Source: Dyella halodurans
GTDB taxonomy: Bacteria; Pseudomonadota; Gammaproteobacteria; Xanthomonadales; Rhodanobacteraceae
NCBI RefSeq assembly: GCF_026283925.1
Contig: NZ_JAPDPF010000003.1
Location: 372,001 to 436,000, forward strand
Length of the DNA: 64,000 bases
Reading direction: 5' to 3'
Made by a program: the position numbers and the translations under genes. This document shows positions 56,896-64,000 of the stretch, piece by piece; position 1 is the first letter of the stretch, and every line of letters starts with the position of its first letter. The notes under the pieces were generated by a model that made no database searches, was not told the origin of the DNA, and worked only from the letters and a program-made list of their open reading frames with translations.

Positions 56896-57057
56896 TTAGC
56901 GCTTGTGGTTCGCGTCACGATCCGCACCGCGGTGATCCTGCCGGTTCGGATCGCTGGGCTTGGACTGCCCGTGATGCTGCTTGTCGTCATCACGCTGCGG
57001 CGACATCGGTTTGCGCTCGGTGGACTGATGGGGATCGGGCTTATGGGTCGTATTCAT
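56896..57057 (-). CDS. 53-aa strongly hydrophilic protein
   Basis: The protein has almost no hydrophobic residues and is rich in His, Asp, Arg, Lys, Gln and Pro (for example QRDDDKQHHGQSKPSDPNRQ). It is predicted to be intrinsically disordered, similar in character to hydrophilin-like desiccation proteins. GGAGAT precedes the ATG at 57057. It is 47 bp from the BON gene, on the same strand. I know no family for it. Confidence 0.6.
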   Translation of the reverse strand: MNTTHKPDPHQSTERKPMSPQRDDDKQHHGQSKPSDPNRQDHRGADRDANHKR

Positions 57058-57229
57058 CGCTATCTCCGTTGATGGGAAACCCACCGGGTACTCGGTGGTG
57101 AATTCAACCTACGAGTCGCGCCCGATGCCGACCAGAGCAAGTGGCACTAGTTGATCTAGTATTCTTGCCAGGGGAGAGGCGTGGCTTTGCGCTAAACGTG
57201 CTAGATCGAAGAAGTGCTGTGGGGTGACC

Positions 57230-58702
57230 ATGGGCGCGAAAACTTCCAGACCGAAGGTCGATCGGGGCCAGCTACAGCAGATCGTCGCAGGCCTCACCGA
57301 GGGCATTCTGCTGCTTGATCCGGACCATTCGATCGTGTGGGCGAACGAGACTGCCCTGGCGATACACGGCGTCGATAAGCTGGCCGATCTTGGCGCCACC
57401 GCCACGCAGTATCGAAAGCATTTCATCCTCACCTATCGAAACCACCACGCGCTCAAGGCGGCGCAGTATCCGATCGAGCGTGTGCTCAGAGGGGAGTTGT
57501 TCCGCGACGTGGTCGTCCAGGTAACGCGGCCCGACGACGAGGATTTCTACCGCGTTCATCAGACGCGGAGCCTGGTCCTGACCAATGCGGCAAGCCTGGG
57601 CGAGTCGATGGTCCTGGTCATGCAGGATGTCACCGATCGATATAACGCGGAGGATCGGTTTGAACGAGCCTTCAACGCGAATCCCGCGCCTGCGCTGATC
57701 TGCCGGCTATCGGATTTGCGCTACATCAAGGTCAACCAGGGTTTCCTTGAAATGACCGCATACGACCGCGACGACATCATCGATCACTCCATGTACGAAC
57801 TGGATGTCCTGGAGAAAGCCGATGGCCGCGAGGCGGCGGTTCAGTGCCTTCAGGAATGGACCACCATTGCGCAGAGAGAGGCAGTACTACGGCTACCCGA
57901 CGGGGAGGAGAAATTCGTCATCGTCGCCGGCCAACCCATCGAGATCGAAGAGGACGATTGCATGCTCTTCACCTTCATCGATCTCGAGGCGCGCAAGAAG
58001 GCAGAAATCTCACTGGCTCATAGCGAGGAACGCTTCTCCAAGGCTTTCCGTCTTGCCCCCGTCCCCATGATGGTCTGTGCGCTGCCCGAGCTGCGCATCA
58101 TCGAGGTCAATGCGGCGTTTTCCACCGTGACCGGGCATGTCACTGATGACATCCTGGGCAAGACCACGACCGAGCTGCATCTATGGAGCGACCCGAAGCT
58201 CTATCGCGAACTCCAGGCCCGACTGGACGCACAGGAAGCGGTGCGGGAGCAGGAAATAGCCCTGCGAACACGCGAAGGCGCCATCATCGATTGCCTGTTT
58301 TCGGGTGAGCCGGTGGTCATCCAGGATCAGCCCTGCGTCCTGTGCGTGGCCCAGGACATCACGGAGCGCAAGCGATCGGAGATGGACCTGATCGCGGCAA
58401 TCGATGCCGTGATGCAGGACGCGTCCTGGTTCAGCAGGACACTGATGGAAAAACTGGCTCAAGTGAGGGATTCGGGCAAGGGGAGCCACGCGACGTCCGA
58501 GCTGGACGACCTGACTCCGCGCGAGAGGGAGGTTCTGGTCCTCCTGTGCAAGGGCCACAGCGACGAGGACATCGCGACCAGCCTGCAACTCTCGCGCAAT
58601 ACCGTACGCAACCATGTCGCCACCTTGTACGGCAAGATCGGCGTCAATCGACGCAGCGCAGCGGTGATTTGGGGGCGTGAACGTGGCGTGGTTGGTTATT
58701 GA
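57230..58702 (+). CDS. Triple-PAS LuxR-type transcriptional regulator
   Basis: A 490-aa soluble protein: three PAS modules (about 10-135, 140-265, 270-390) and a C-terminal LuxR helix-turn-helix (about 430-485; LTPREREVLVLLCKGHSDEDIATSLQLSRNTVRNHVATLYGKIGVNRRSAAV). No receiver or kinase domain is present, so the PAS modules themselves probably sense the signal. GGGGTG precedes the ATG at 57230; a GTG six bases upstream is an alternative. It diverges from the small stress-gene run and lies upstream of the phospholipase D gene; either could be its target. Confidence 0.88.
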   Translation: MGAKTSRPKVDRGQLQQIVAGLTEGILLLDPDHSIVWANETALAIHGVDKLADLGATATQYRKHFILTYRNHHALKAAQYPIERVLRGELFRDVVVQVTRPDDEDFYRVHQTRSLVLTNAASLGESMVLVMQDVTDRYNAEDRFERAFNANPAPALICRLSDLRYIKVNQGFLEMTAYDRDDIIDHSMYELDVLEKADGREAAVQCLQEWTTIAQREAVLRLPDGEEKFVIVAGQPIEIEEDDCMLFTFIDLEARKKAEISLAHSEERFSKAFRLAPVPMMVCALPELRIIEVNAAFSTVTGHVTDDILGKTTTELHLWSDPKLYRELQARLDAQEAVREQEIALRTREGAIIDCLFSGEPVVIQDQPCVLCVAQDITERKRSEMDLIAAIDAVMQDASWFSRTLMEKLAQVRDSGKGSHATSELDDLTPREREVLVLLCKGHSDEDIATSLQLSRNTVRNHVATLYGKIGVNRRSAAVIWGRERGVVGY

Positions 58703-59022
58703 TGTGAGTTGGCGTCCCACAGGAACCCACCGTCCTCCCGCCGCCTTCGAGCGCGTTGGCGTTCGCCCGGATAGCGCGACGCCACCACGGACAAGGCGTC
58801 CTCACACCATCTCGATTAACCGCAGGCAACATCAGGTAGAACATGCAAATGCACGCAACGCCCCGGACGCGCAAGGGATTTTACAGGCTACCCGATTGAA
58901 GTTTCGGGAATTTCCGCCGGGCGCTCAGCACGGATAGCATCGAAGTGTGTTAAATGGTCGGCTCGTGCCGGGTGCGCGCAAGTCCAGAACATCCTTCCGA
59001 CAGGTCGTCTTGGAGCCGCAAC
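58703..59022. promoter_or_regulatory. Spacer between the LuxR regulator and phospholipase genes
   Basis: A 320-bp gap. The ribosome binding site of the downstream gene (GGAG at 59012-59015) is at its end. No palindrome or small gene stands out. Confidence 0.35.
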
Positions 59023-60588
59023 ATGCGAACAGATCGTGCGATCGTCGCGTATGCCTTCGCAGCGCTTTGCCTCCTTCTACAGGCATGTGGCTCGCTTCCG
59101 CCAAGCACGGACAAGCCGGAGTCGCACCACCTGCCGCCGGCCTCCGATACGCCATCTGCGAAGTACACACAAGCGGAAGTGGACCAGCATCAGCATCAGT
59201 CCGGCTTCCGCTTGCTGACCCTGAGCACGAATGCGCTGCTTAGTCGCATAGCCCTGGTGGACCACGCCAAGCATTCGATCGATCTGCAGTACTACATTTT
59301 CGCCAGTGACATGACGGGCCATCTGCTGATGCAGCACCTGCTCACGGCGGCGGATCGCGGGGTGCGCGTGCGCATCCTGATCGACGACAACAACTTTACC
59401 GACGAAGACCACCTGTTTGATGCGCTCAATTCACACCCCAATATCAAGGTGAGATTGTTCAACCCGCTGCAGACGAGAAATCCCTCCGCCATTTCCCGCG
59501 CAACACAATTCGTGCTCGATTGGCGCCGCCTGAATCGACGCATGCACAACAAATCGCTCATCGTCGATAACAGCGTTGCCATCATTGGCGGGAGAAACAT
59601 CGGGGATCCCTATTTCGATGCGGGCAGCGACACCCATTTTCGCGATCTCGACGTGGTGGCGATCGGACCAGTCGTCCAGCAGGCATCGGCGGCCTTCGAC
59701 GACTACTGGAATTGCGATGCCGCCTATCCGCTCAAGAGCCTGACCAACGCAGACGATTCCGCCCAGCGCCTGGCCGCGGCGCGGCAAATCCTCCAGGGCA
59801 AGGTGCGCGCGTTCAAGGAGTCCGACTATGCGCAAACGGTTCTGGATGAGCTGCCCACGGGCCCCACCGCGGATCGACGAGGCGCCTGGTTCTGGGGCGA
59901 GGCCGAGCTGGTTGCCGATCAGCCCGAGAAAATCGAGACCAGCCGGGACGTGCCTGCCCTGCGCATCGGCTCGAAGCTGAAGGCGATGATCGACGGTGCG
60001 CAGCACCAGATCCTGGCAACGACGCCCTACTTCATTCCGGGGGACGAAGGCACCGAGCATCTCATATCCCTCGTGCAGCGAGGCGTGACGGTCAAGGTGC
60101 TGACGAATTCGCTGGCCTCGACCGACGAGACGGCGGCGCACGCTGGTTACGTGCACTACCGCAAGCGCCTGCTCGAAGGAGGCGTGATGCTTTACGAGCT
60201 GAGACCGTCCATGGGCCAGGCCCAGCCGTCGACGACGCTGGGCAAGTCCTCCGGTGTCAGCCTGCACGCGAAGACCATCGTGGTGGATGGCCGCCAGGTT
60301 TTCATCGGCTCGTTGAACATGGATCAGCGTTCGAAGTTGCTGAATACAGAAATGGGCATCATCGTCGACTCACCCGGTCTTGCGCAGGCCGTCACTGACT
60401 TTTTCAACACGGCGGCACTGCCCGCGAACGCCTTTCAGGTCACGCTTGACCCGAGCTCTCACCGCCTGAGCTGGCACGCCACCGACGATGGCAAGGACGT
60501 CGTCTATCACGAGGAGCCGGATGCGAATACGAAGAAGCGCGTGGAAGTGTCCTTTCTTCGCATGCTGCCCATCGATGGCCTGCTCTGA
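59023..60588 (+). CDS. Phospholipase D family lipoprotein
   Basis: A 521-aa protein with a lipoprotein signal (lipobox LLQAC, Cys22). It has two HKD catalytic motifs: H175-x-K177-x4-D182 (MHNKSLIVDNSVAIIGGRN) and H415-x-K417 (LHAKTIVVDGRQVFIGSLN). The arrangement matches the cardiolipin-synthase-like branch, which transfers or hydrolyses phosphatidyl groups; here the active site would face the periplasm. GGAG precedes the ATG. It is followed by a strong hairpin. The neighbouring regulator and small stress genes suggest a role in envelope lipid remodelling. Confidence 0.9.
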   Translation: MRTDRAIVAYAFAALCLLLQACGSLPPSTDKPESHHLPPASDTPSAKYTQAEVDQHQHQSGFRLLTLSTNALLSRIALVDHAKHSIDLQYYIFASDMTGHLLMQHLLTAADRGVRVRILIDDNNFTDEDHLFDALNSHPNIKVRLFNPLQTRNPSAISRATQFVLDWRRLNRRMHNKSLIVDNSVAIIGGRNIGDPYFDAGSDTHFRDLDVVAIGPVVQQASAAFDDYWNCDAAYPLKSLTNADDSAQRLAAARQILQGKVRAFKESDYAQTVLDELPTGPTADRRGAWFWGEAELVADQPEKIETSRDVPALRIGSKLKAMIDGAQHQILATTPYFIPGDEGTEHLISLVQRGVTVKVLTNSLASTDETAAHAGYVHYRKRLLEGGVMLYELRPSMGQAQPSTTLGKSSGVSLHAKTIVVDGRQVFIGSLNMDQRSKLLNTEMGIIVDSPGLAQAVTDFFNTAALPANAFQVTLDPSSHRLSWHATDDGKDVVYHEEPDANTKKRVEVSFLRMLPIDGLL

Positions 60589-60595
60589 CACACGA

Positions 60596-60630
60596 CCGAC
60601 CCGCCATGCAGTGACTGCGTGGCGGGTCGG
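60596..60630. terminator. Long hairpin between convergent genes
   Basis: A 16-bp stem with one G-U pair (60596-60611 with 60615-60630, loop TGA), placed 8 bp after the phospholipase stop and about 90 bp from the retropepsin gene end. There is no T tail, so termination is inferred from position and stability. Confidence 0.55.
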
Positions 60631-60722
60631 CGATCGTCGTGGGTACCGGTATGCCCATGGCCAAGTCGAAGCAAGGTCCCGTTTGCCCCCCCTCATCGCC
60701 CCGCCGGTGATCGCTGTTCGCC

Positions 60723-62489
60723 CTAGGGCCCCGCTGCGACCAAACCGTACTTGGTGGCGCGTGCCTCGATTTGCGGATCCAGCGCGCGCGCAGCGACGAG
60801 ATCGGCGTTACCCGCTTCCGGCTGGCCACCGCGGATCTTGGCCAGGCCCAGGCCATAGCGGGTCCACGCGGAATTCGGGTTTTTCGCGATGGCCTGCTCG
60901 TAGGCCTTGATCGACTCGGGATAATGTCCCAGCCGCAACTCAATCAGGCCCAGACTGTCGAGATAGGCCGGGTTTTCGCCATCGCGCCTGATCGCCTTGC
61001 GGCAGTCGCTCAAGGCATCGTCGAGCATCTGATTGCTCAGGCCACGCGCCCAACAGCGCTCGTTCAGCGCGAGCCCGAGCAAGGCATCGCCGTTGTGCAG
61101 GCGAATCCAGTCATCCAGCATCGGCAGCGCCGCGGCGGGTTGATCGAGTTGGATGTAGAGGGCAGCCACCGAACGCGCCCGCGCGGACCCGGCTGGCGCC
61201 AGCGCGCTCGCCGCCGCCACATCGGACGCGGCTCCCGTGCGGTCCTTCTGCGCAAGGCGAAGTCCGGCGCGCATCAACAACGCATCGACATTCTTCGGAT
61301 CGAGGTTCAGGGACTTGTCCAGGTCGCTGAGCGCGGCATCGCGCTGTTTGTCCGCCGCATGCGCCGCTGCACGGGCAACATAGTAAGCCGCTTGATCGGG
61401 CGCCAAGCGGATCGCTTCGTCGAGATCGGCGACGGCGGCATGCGATTCTCCGCGAGACAGGTGGGCCTGGCCCAATAGGGCGTACTCGCCCGCGCTCTTG
61501 GGCGCCGCCCCATTGACGTCCGAAGCGGCGCCGGCATCGGATGTGTCGCTGTCACTCGGCGCTGCGGCAAGGGCAAACACGCGCCCGCCGTTATAGGTGA
61601 AATAGGCCTTCTTCTTGTCGTTGGCGATGAACATGTGATGGGCGAGAAGAAAATCCAGGCCGAGCAGCATGTCGGTGTTGTCGCCTATCCTTCCGTCGAT
61701 GACCAGCATCTGACTGTGCTGGATCAATTCCGAACCGACCGAGAACGAGTCAATGTTGACCGTCCAGGTCTTGAGCCTCTTGGCGCCGATGCCGTAGCTG
61801 CCGCCGCCAGCCTTGGCATCTGGCCCACTCAAATTGATGCCGGCTCGTTCGGCGGCGTCACGACTCAGCAAGGTGGCGGGTGCGCCCGAATCGAGCACGG
61901 CGCGCACCTTCCTGCCATTGATCGTCACCGTGAAAAAGGTACGCTTGTCGAACTCGCTACGGGCCGGCTCGATATCGGCGACGTTGTAATTGCCATCCTT
62001 TGCCCAATACGCGAGCGACACATTATCGCAGTGCTCCGTTTTGAACATCGTCATCTTGCCCTGTGCAAGATCGATTTCAAGGTCGTAGAAATCGAGCATG
62101 AGGGCACCAAGCAAGCCAGCGCCGATATCGGTGCCGCCGACGAGGAAGTCCACGTTTTTGAGCGTCGTGTCGAGGATGCCGAATTCCTTGACGTGCGTTT
62201 GCTGGACGTTCGCCGAGCCTCCAATGCCATTGATGCGAAACCCCATGGGCGCGGGTTCCAGCCTGAGTCCAAGCGCCGACGCGTTGGCACTCGACATGAT
62301 ATTGAAGAAGGCCCCGGTATCGATGATGAAGCGCGTATTGGTCCCATTGACCTTCGCCATGGTGGTGGCTCGATCGCCGACCATTTCCACAGGCAGCGTG
62401 CCGTAACTCGTCACATGGCAGGCGTCGGCCCAGGCCTGACCTGTGAGCAGAACGCCCATGCCGAGACAGCAAAAGCGCAACCTATCCAT
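60723..62489 (-). CDS. Double retropepsin-like aspartyl protease with TPR repeats
   Basis: A 588-aa exported protein: signal peptide (cleavage after AWA near residue 22), then two retropepsin-like domains in a row. The first active site is D57-T58-G59 (FIIDTGAFFNIM). The second is D200-S201-G202 (AVLDSGAPATLL), with the hydrophobic-hydrophobic-Gly partner GMLLGLDFLLAHH-type strands. The second half (about 330-580) is TPR helices. GGGGAG precedes the ATG at 62489. Pepsin-like enzymes need two Asp motifs, so both domains may join in one active site, as retropepsin dimers do. The substrate is unknown. Confidence 0.87.
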   Translation of the reverse strand: MDRLRFCCLGMGVLLTGQAWADACHVTSYGTLPVEMVGDRATTMAKVNGTNTRFIIDTGAFFNIMSSANASALGLRLEPAPMGFRINGIGGSANVQQTHVKEFGILDTTLKNVDFLVGGTDIGAGLLGALMLDFYDLEIDLAQGKMTMFKTEHCDNVSLAYWAKDGNYNVADIEPARSEFDKRTFFTVTINGRKVRAVLDSGAPATLLSRDAAERAGINLSGPDAKAGGGSYGIGAKRLKTWTVNIDSFSVGSELIQHSQMLVIDGRIGDNTDMLLGLDFLLAHHMFIANDKKKAYFTYNGGRVFALAAAPSDSDTSDAGAASDVNGAAPKSAGEYALLGQAHLSRGESHAAVADLDEAIRLAPDQAAYYVARAAAHAADKQRDAALSDLDKSLNLDPKNVDALLMRAGLRLAQKDRTGAASDVAAASALAPAGSARARSVAALYIQLDQPAAALPMLDDWIRLHNGDALLGLALNERCWARGLSNQMLDDALSDCRKAIRRDGENPAYLDSLGLIELRLGHYPESIKAYEQAIAKNPNSAWTRYGLGLAKIRGGQPEAGNADLVAARALDPQIEARATKYGLVAAGP

Positions 62490-62847
62490 CACCACTCCCC
62501 TGTTTGCCATGGCGGCAGATTCTATGTGCGACTATGAGTAGCGCAAGGATCATACGTTCTCCCTGCCCCCGATGCTGCGCATCCCTGATTGCCTGGTGAC
62601 TGCGGGAAACTCGGAGCCGCGTGCGTGCGGGAACAGTTTGAATTCTAGGCTCATCTCCCGAGTAGGCGTAGCGACCAATCGAGGGTGCGAAGCGCATCTT
62701 GAGCAAGATCAATACCGGCTTGGATGCGGTTGACGGGGCGGTCCAGCCGTAGCCGTGGTCAGCGAGATGTTTCCAACCGCCGGTTCCGCCTCGACCGGGA
62801 AGCGGACGGTCCCCATGTCCACCCGTGTCCGGCAGTGCCCATGACCC
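62490..62847. other. Spacer, nothing recognised
   Basis: A 358-bp gap between two minus-strand genes. It must hold the promoter of the retropepsin gene. Short frames here have no ribosome binding site and no family resemblance. Confidence 0.4.
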
Positions 62848-63195
62848 TCATGACCCGCGATCCGGCCTGGCTGCTCTTGGCCCACCATCCTTTCGGACAC
62901 GTGTCTCGTAAGCCTTGTTGACCAGCGCCTTCACCGCAACGGGGTTGGCGGCCGCCAGTGTCACCCGCAGACCAACCACCTTGCCACCCCAAAACAGCTT
63001 GTCGAGAAAGCCCGGATAGAGGGCCAGGGCCGTTTCCCGGTCTTCCTCGCCAATGAAGACATGAATGACGTCGTCGGGAGGCGGGATGGTCACGAAAATC
63101 CTTCCTCGCACCCGGAACGACGAGGATTGGTGATGCGGCTCTTCCGTGACCGCCTCGAGCGCCATCGCGTGCTTGCGGACTGCGTCTATCTTCAT
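62848..63195 (-). CDS. MmcQ/YjbR family protein
   Basis: A 115-aa single-domain protein of the MmcQ/YjbR (CyaY-like fold) family: SSFRVRGRIFVTIPPPDD on the central strands and the C-terminal KALVNKAYETRV helix are typical. Members are described as DNA-binding on the basis of structure; the biological role is unknown. The start at 63195 begins the domain; an upstream in-frame ATG adds 21 residues that look non-coding. Confidence 0.82.
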   Translation of the reverse strand: MKIDAVRKHAMALEAVTEEPHHQSSSFRVRGRIFVTIPPPDDVIHVFIGEEDRETALALYPGFLDKLFWGGKVVGLRVTLAAANPVAVKALVNKAYETRVRKDGGPRAARPDRGS

Positions 63196-63384
63196 GGAGA
63201 GCTCTTTGCGATGAGGTGACAGGGAAAGCGCGCAGCGCCCGGATACCGTTGATGCCACTTCGGATCGAAGGCGGACCTCGGCTTATGGGTGACACCGTCC
63301 ATACGGCCCCTGGAACGTGTCCAAGCATACTTCTGCGCGGCGGGGGCTAGCGCTATCCTGAAGACTCTGGAATGGAGATCTTCC

Positions 63385-63915
63385 ATGGCCAAGCTTGTCT
63401 TCGGTTTGAACCAGTCCCTGGATGGCTATGTCGACCACCAGGCATTTACACCTAGTCTGTCGCTCTTTCGTCACTTCATCGAGCAGGCGCGCGACCTGAC
63501 GGGCAGCGTCTACGGTCGCCGCATGTACGAAGTCATGCGTTACTGGGACGAAGACTCTCCTGAGTGGAGCCCGGAGGAACGCGACTTCGCGGAGGTGTGG
63601 CGCAACCAGCCGAAATGGGTCGTGTCGCGCTCGCTTCCCTCGGTCGGCCCAAACGCCACCCTTGTCACCCATGGCATCGAGGCGGCGATCCGGAGGCTCA
63701 AAGCCGAGCTCGCTGGGGAGATCGAAGTGGCCGGACCCGATCTGGCGCATAGCCTGACCGCCCTGGGACTCATCGATGAGTATCGACTCTACCTCCACCC
63801 CGTCGTGCTTGGCCGCGGCAAGCCATTCTTCGCAGGTCCGCGGCCGCCGCTCCGCCTAGTGGCCAGCGAATTGATCGCCGATGACGTGATCAGGTTGACC
63901 TACGTTCCCGCTTGA
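63385..63915 (+). CDS. Dihydrofolate reductase family protein
   Basis: A 176-aa protein with the RibD C-terminal / DHFR-like fold: start MAKLVFGLNQSLDGYVDH, GSVYGRRMYEVMRYW, VEVAGPDLAHSLTALGLIDEYRLYLHPVVLGRGKPFF. It is a probable NADPH-dependent reductase of unknown substrate. GGAGA precedes the ATG at 63385. It diverges from the MmcQ/YjbR gene. Confidence 0.9.
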   Translation: MAKLVFGLNQSLDGYVDHQAFTPSLSLFRHFIEQARDLTGSVYGRRMYEVMRYWDEDSPEWSPEERDFAEVWRNQPKWVVSRSLPSVGPNATLVTHGIEAAIRRLKAELAGEIEVAGPDLAHSLTALGLIDEYRLYLHPVVLGRGKPFFAGPRPPLRLVASELIADDVIRLTYVPA

Positions 63916-64000
63916 TGGCGCGACTCGCCCGACGGACAACGCCAGCGCATCAGATCCGGATTGGGCGGGAAGCGGACATGTCCAGCTTCCCTGGCGGCAC

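Overview
This 64 kb window is a piece of a high-GC gammaproteobacterial chromosome. The best fit is Xanthomonadales, family Rhodanobacteraceae (Dyella, Luteibacter or Rhodanobacter-like). Evidence for this is the divergent rhlB / trxA-rho arrangement with basic disordered extensions on both RhlB and Rho, the long TonB-dependent receptor with an Oar/CirA-like plug, the short AMP nucleosidase, and the dispersed repeat built around a hairpin of the type ACTTTTCTTTTG...CAAAAGAAAAGT. The genus is inference; no rRNA or tRNA gene was seen, and no phage, plasmid or CRISPR.

Layout. 0.7-4 kb: a TonB-dependent receptor (-) with an AT-rich control region. 4-11 kb: AMP nucleosidase (-), DegV protein, DUF4124 protein, an SDR oxidoreductase (-), a small lipoprotein, a lone ABC ATPase, and sppA (-). 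11-19 kb: MATE transporter (-), DUF3667 membrane protein, priA, an NDH-2-like dehydrogenase, and tal. 19-25 kb: a tripartite RND pump operon (-; RND, adaptor, outer-membrane factor). 25-32 kb, all on -: an OmpR-type two-component pair, rpoH preceded by a perfect CIRCE operator, ung, a double-receiver regulator, and ftsE-ftsX. 32-37 kb: rhlB (-) diverging from trxA and rho, with a candidate 18-codon leader peptide before rho. 37-46 kb: a signalling block with a PAS-GGDEF cyclase, an RcsB-like regulator diverging from a large hybrid kinase, a LysM-FecR protein and an effector-less CHASE2 protein. 46-48 kb: GFA protein, GNAT acetyltransferase, rsgA. 48.6-54.4 kb: a second tripartite pump of the heavy-metal (CzcA) type, in the gene order outer-membrane factor, adaptor, RND. 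54.7-60.6 kb: an envelope or stress block with an NRAMP-related transporter, a 27-aa membrane peptide, CsbD, BON, a 53-aa hydrophilic protein, a triple-PAS LuxR regulator and a phospholipase D lipoprotein. 60.7-64 kb: a double-retropepsin TPR protein, an MmcQ/YjbR protein and a DHFR-family protein.

How the genes fit together. Heat shock and envelope quality control recur: rpoH under a CIRCE site, a possible sigma-32 promoter before trxA, sppA, and CsbD/BON. RNA metabolism is centred on rhlB and rho. Replication is represented by priA, with two clusters of DnaA-box-like sequences nearby. The signalling block at 37-46 kb is the best candidate for an undescribed system: a LysM-FecR envelope protein paired with a CHASE2 membrane sensor that ends right after its membrane segments, beside a hybrid kinase and an RcsB-like regulator. 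A 403-bp element with ~73-bp terminal inverted repeats (25.3-25.7 kb), and a related copy at 11.3-11.6 kb, looks like a non-autonomous mobile or REP-type repeat.
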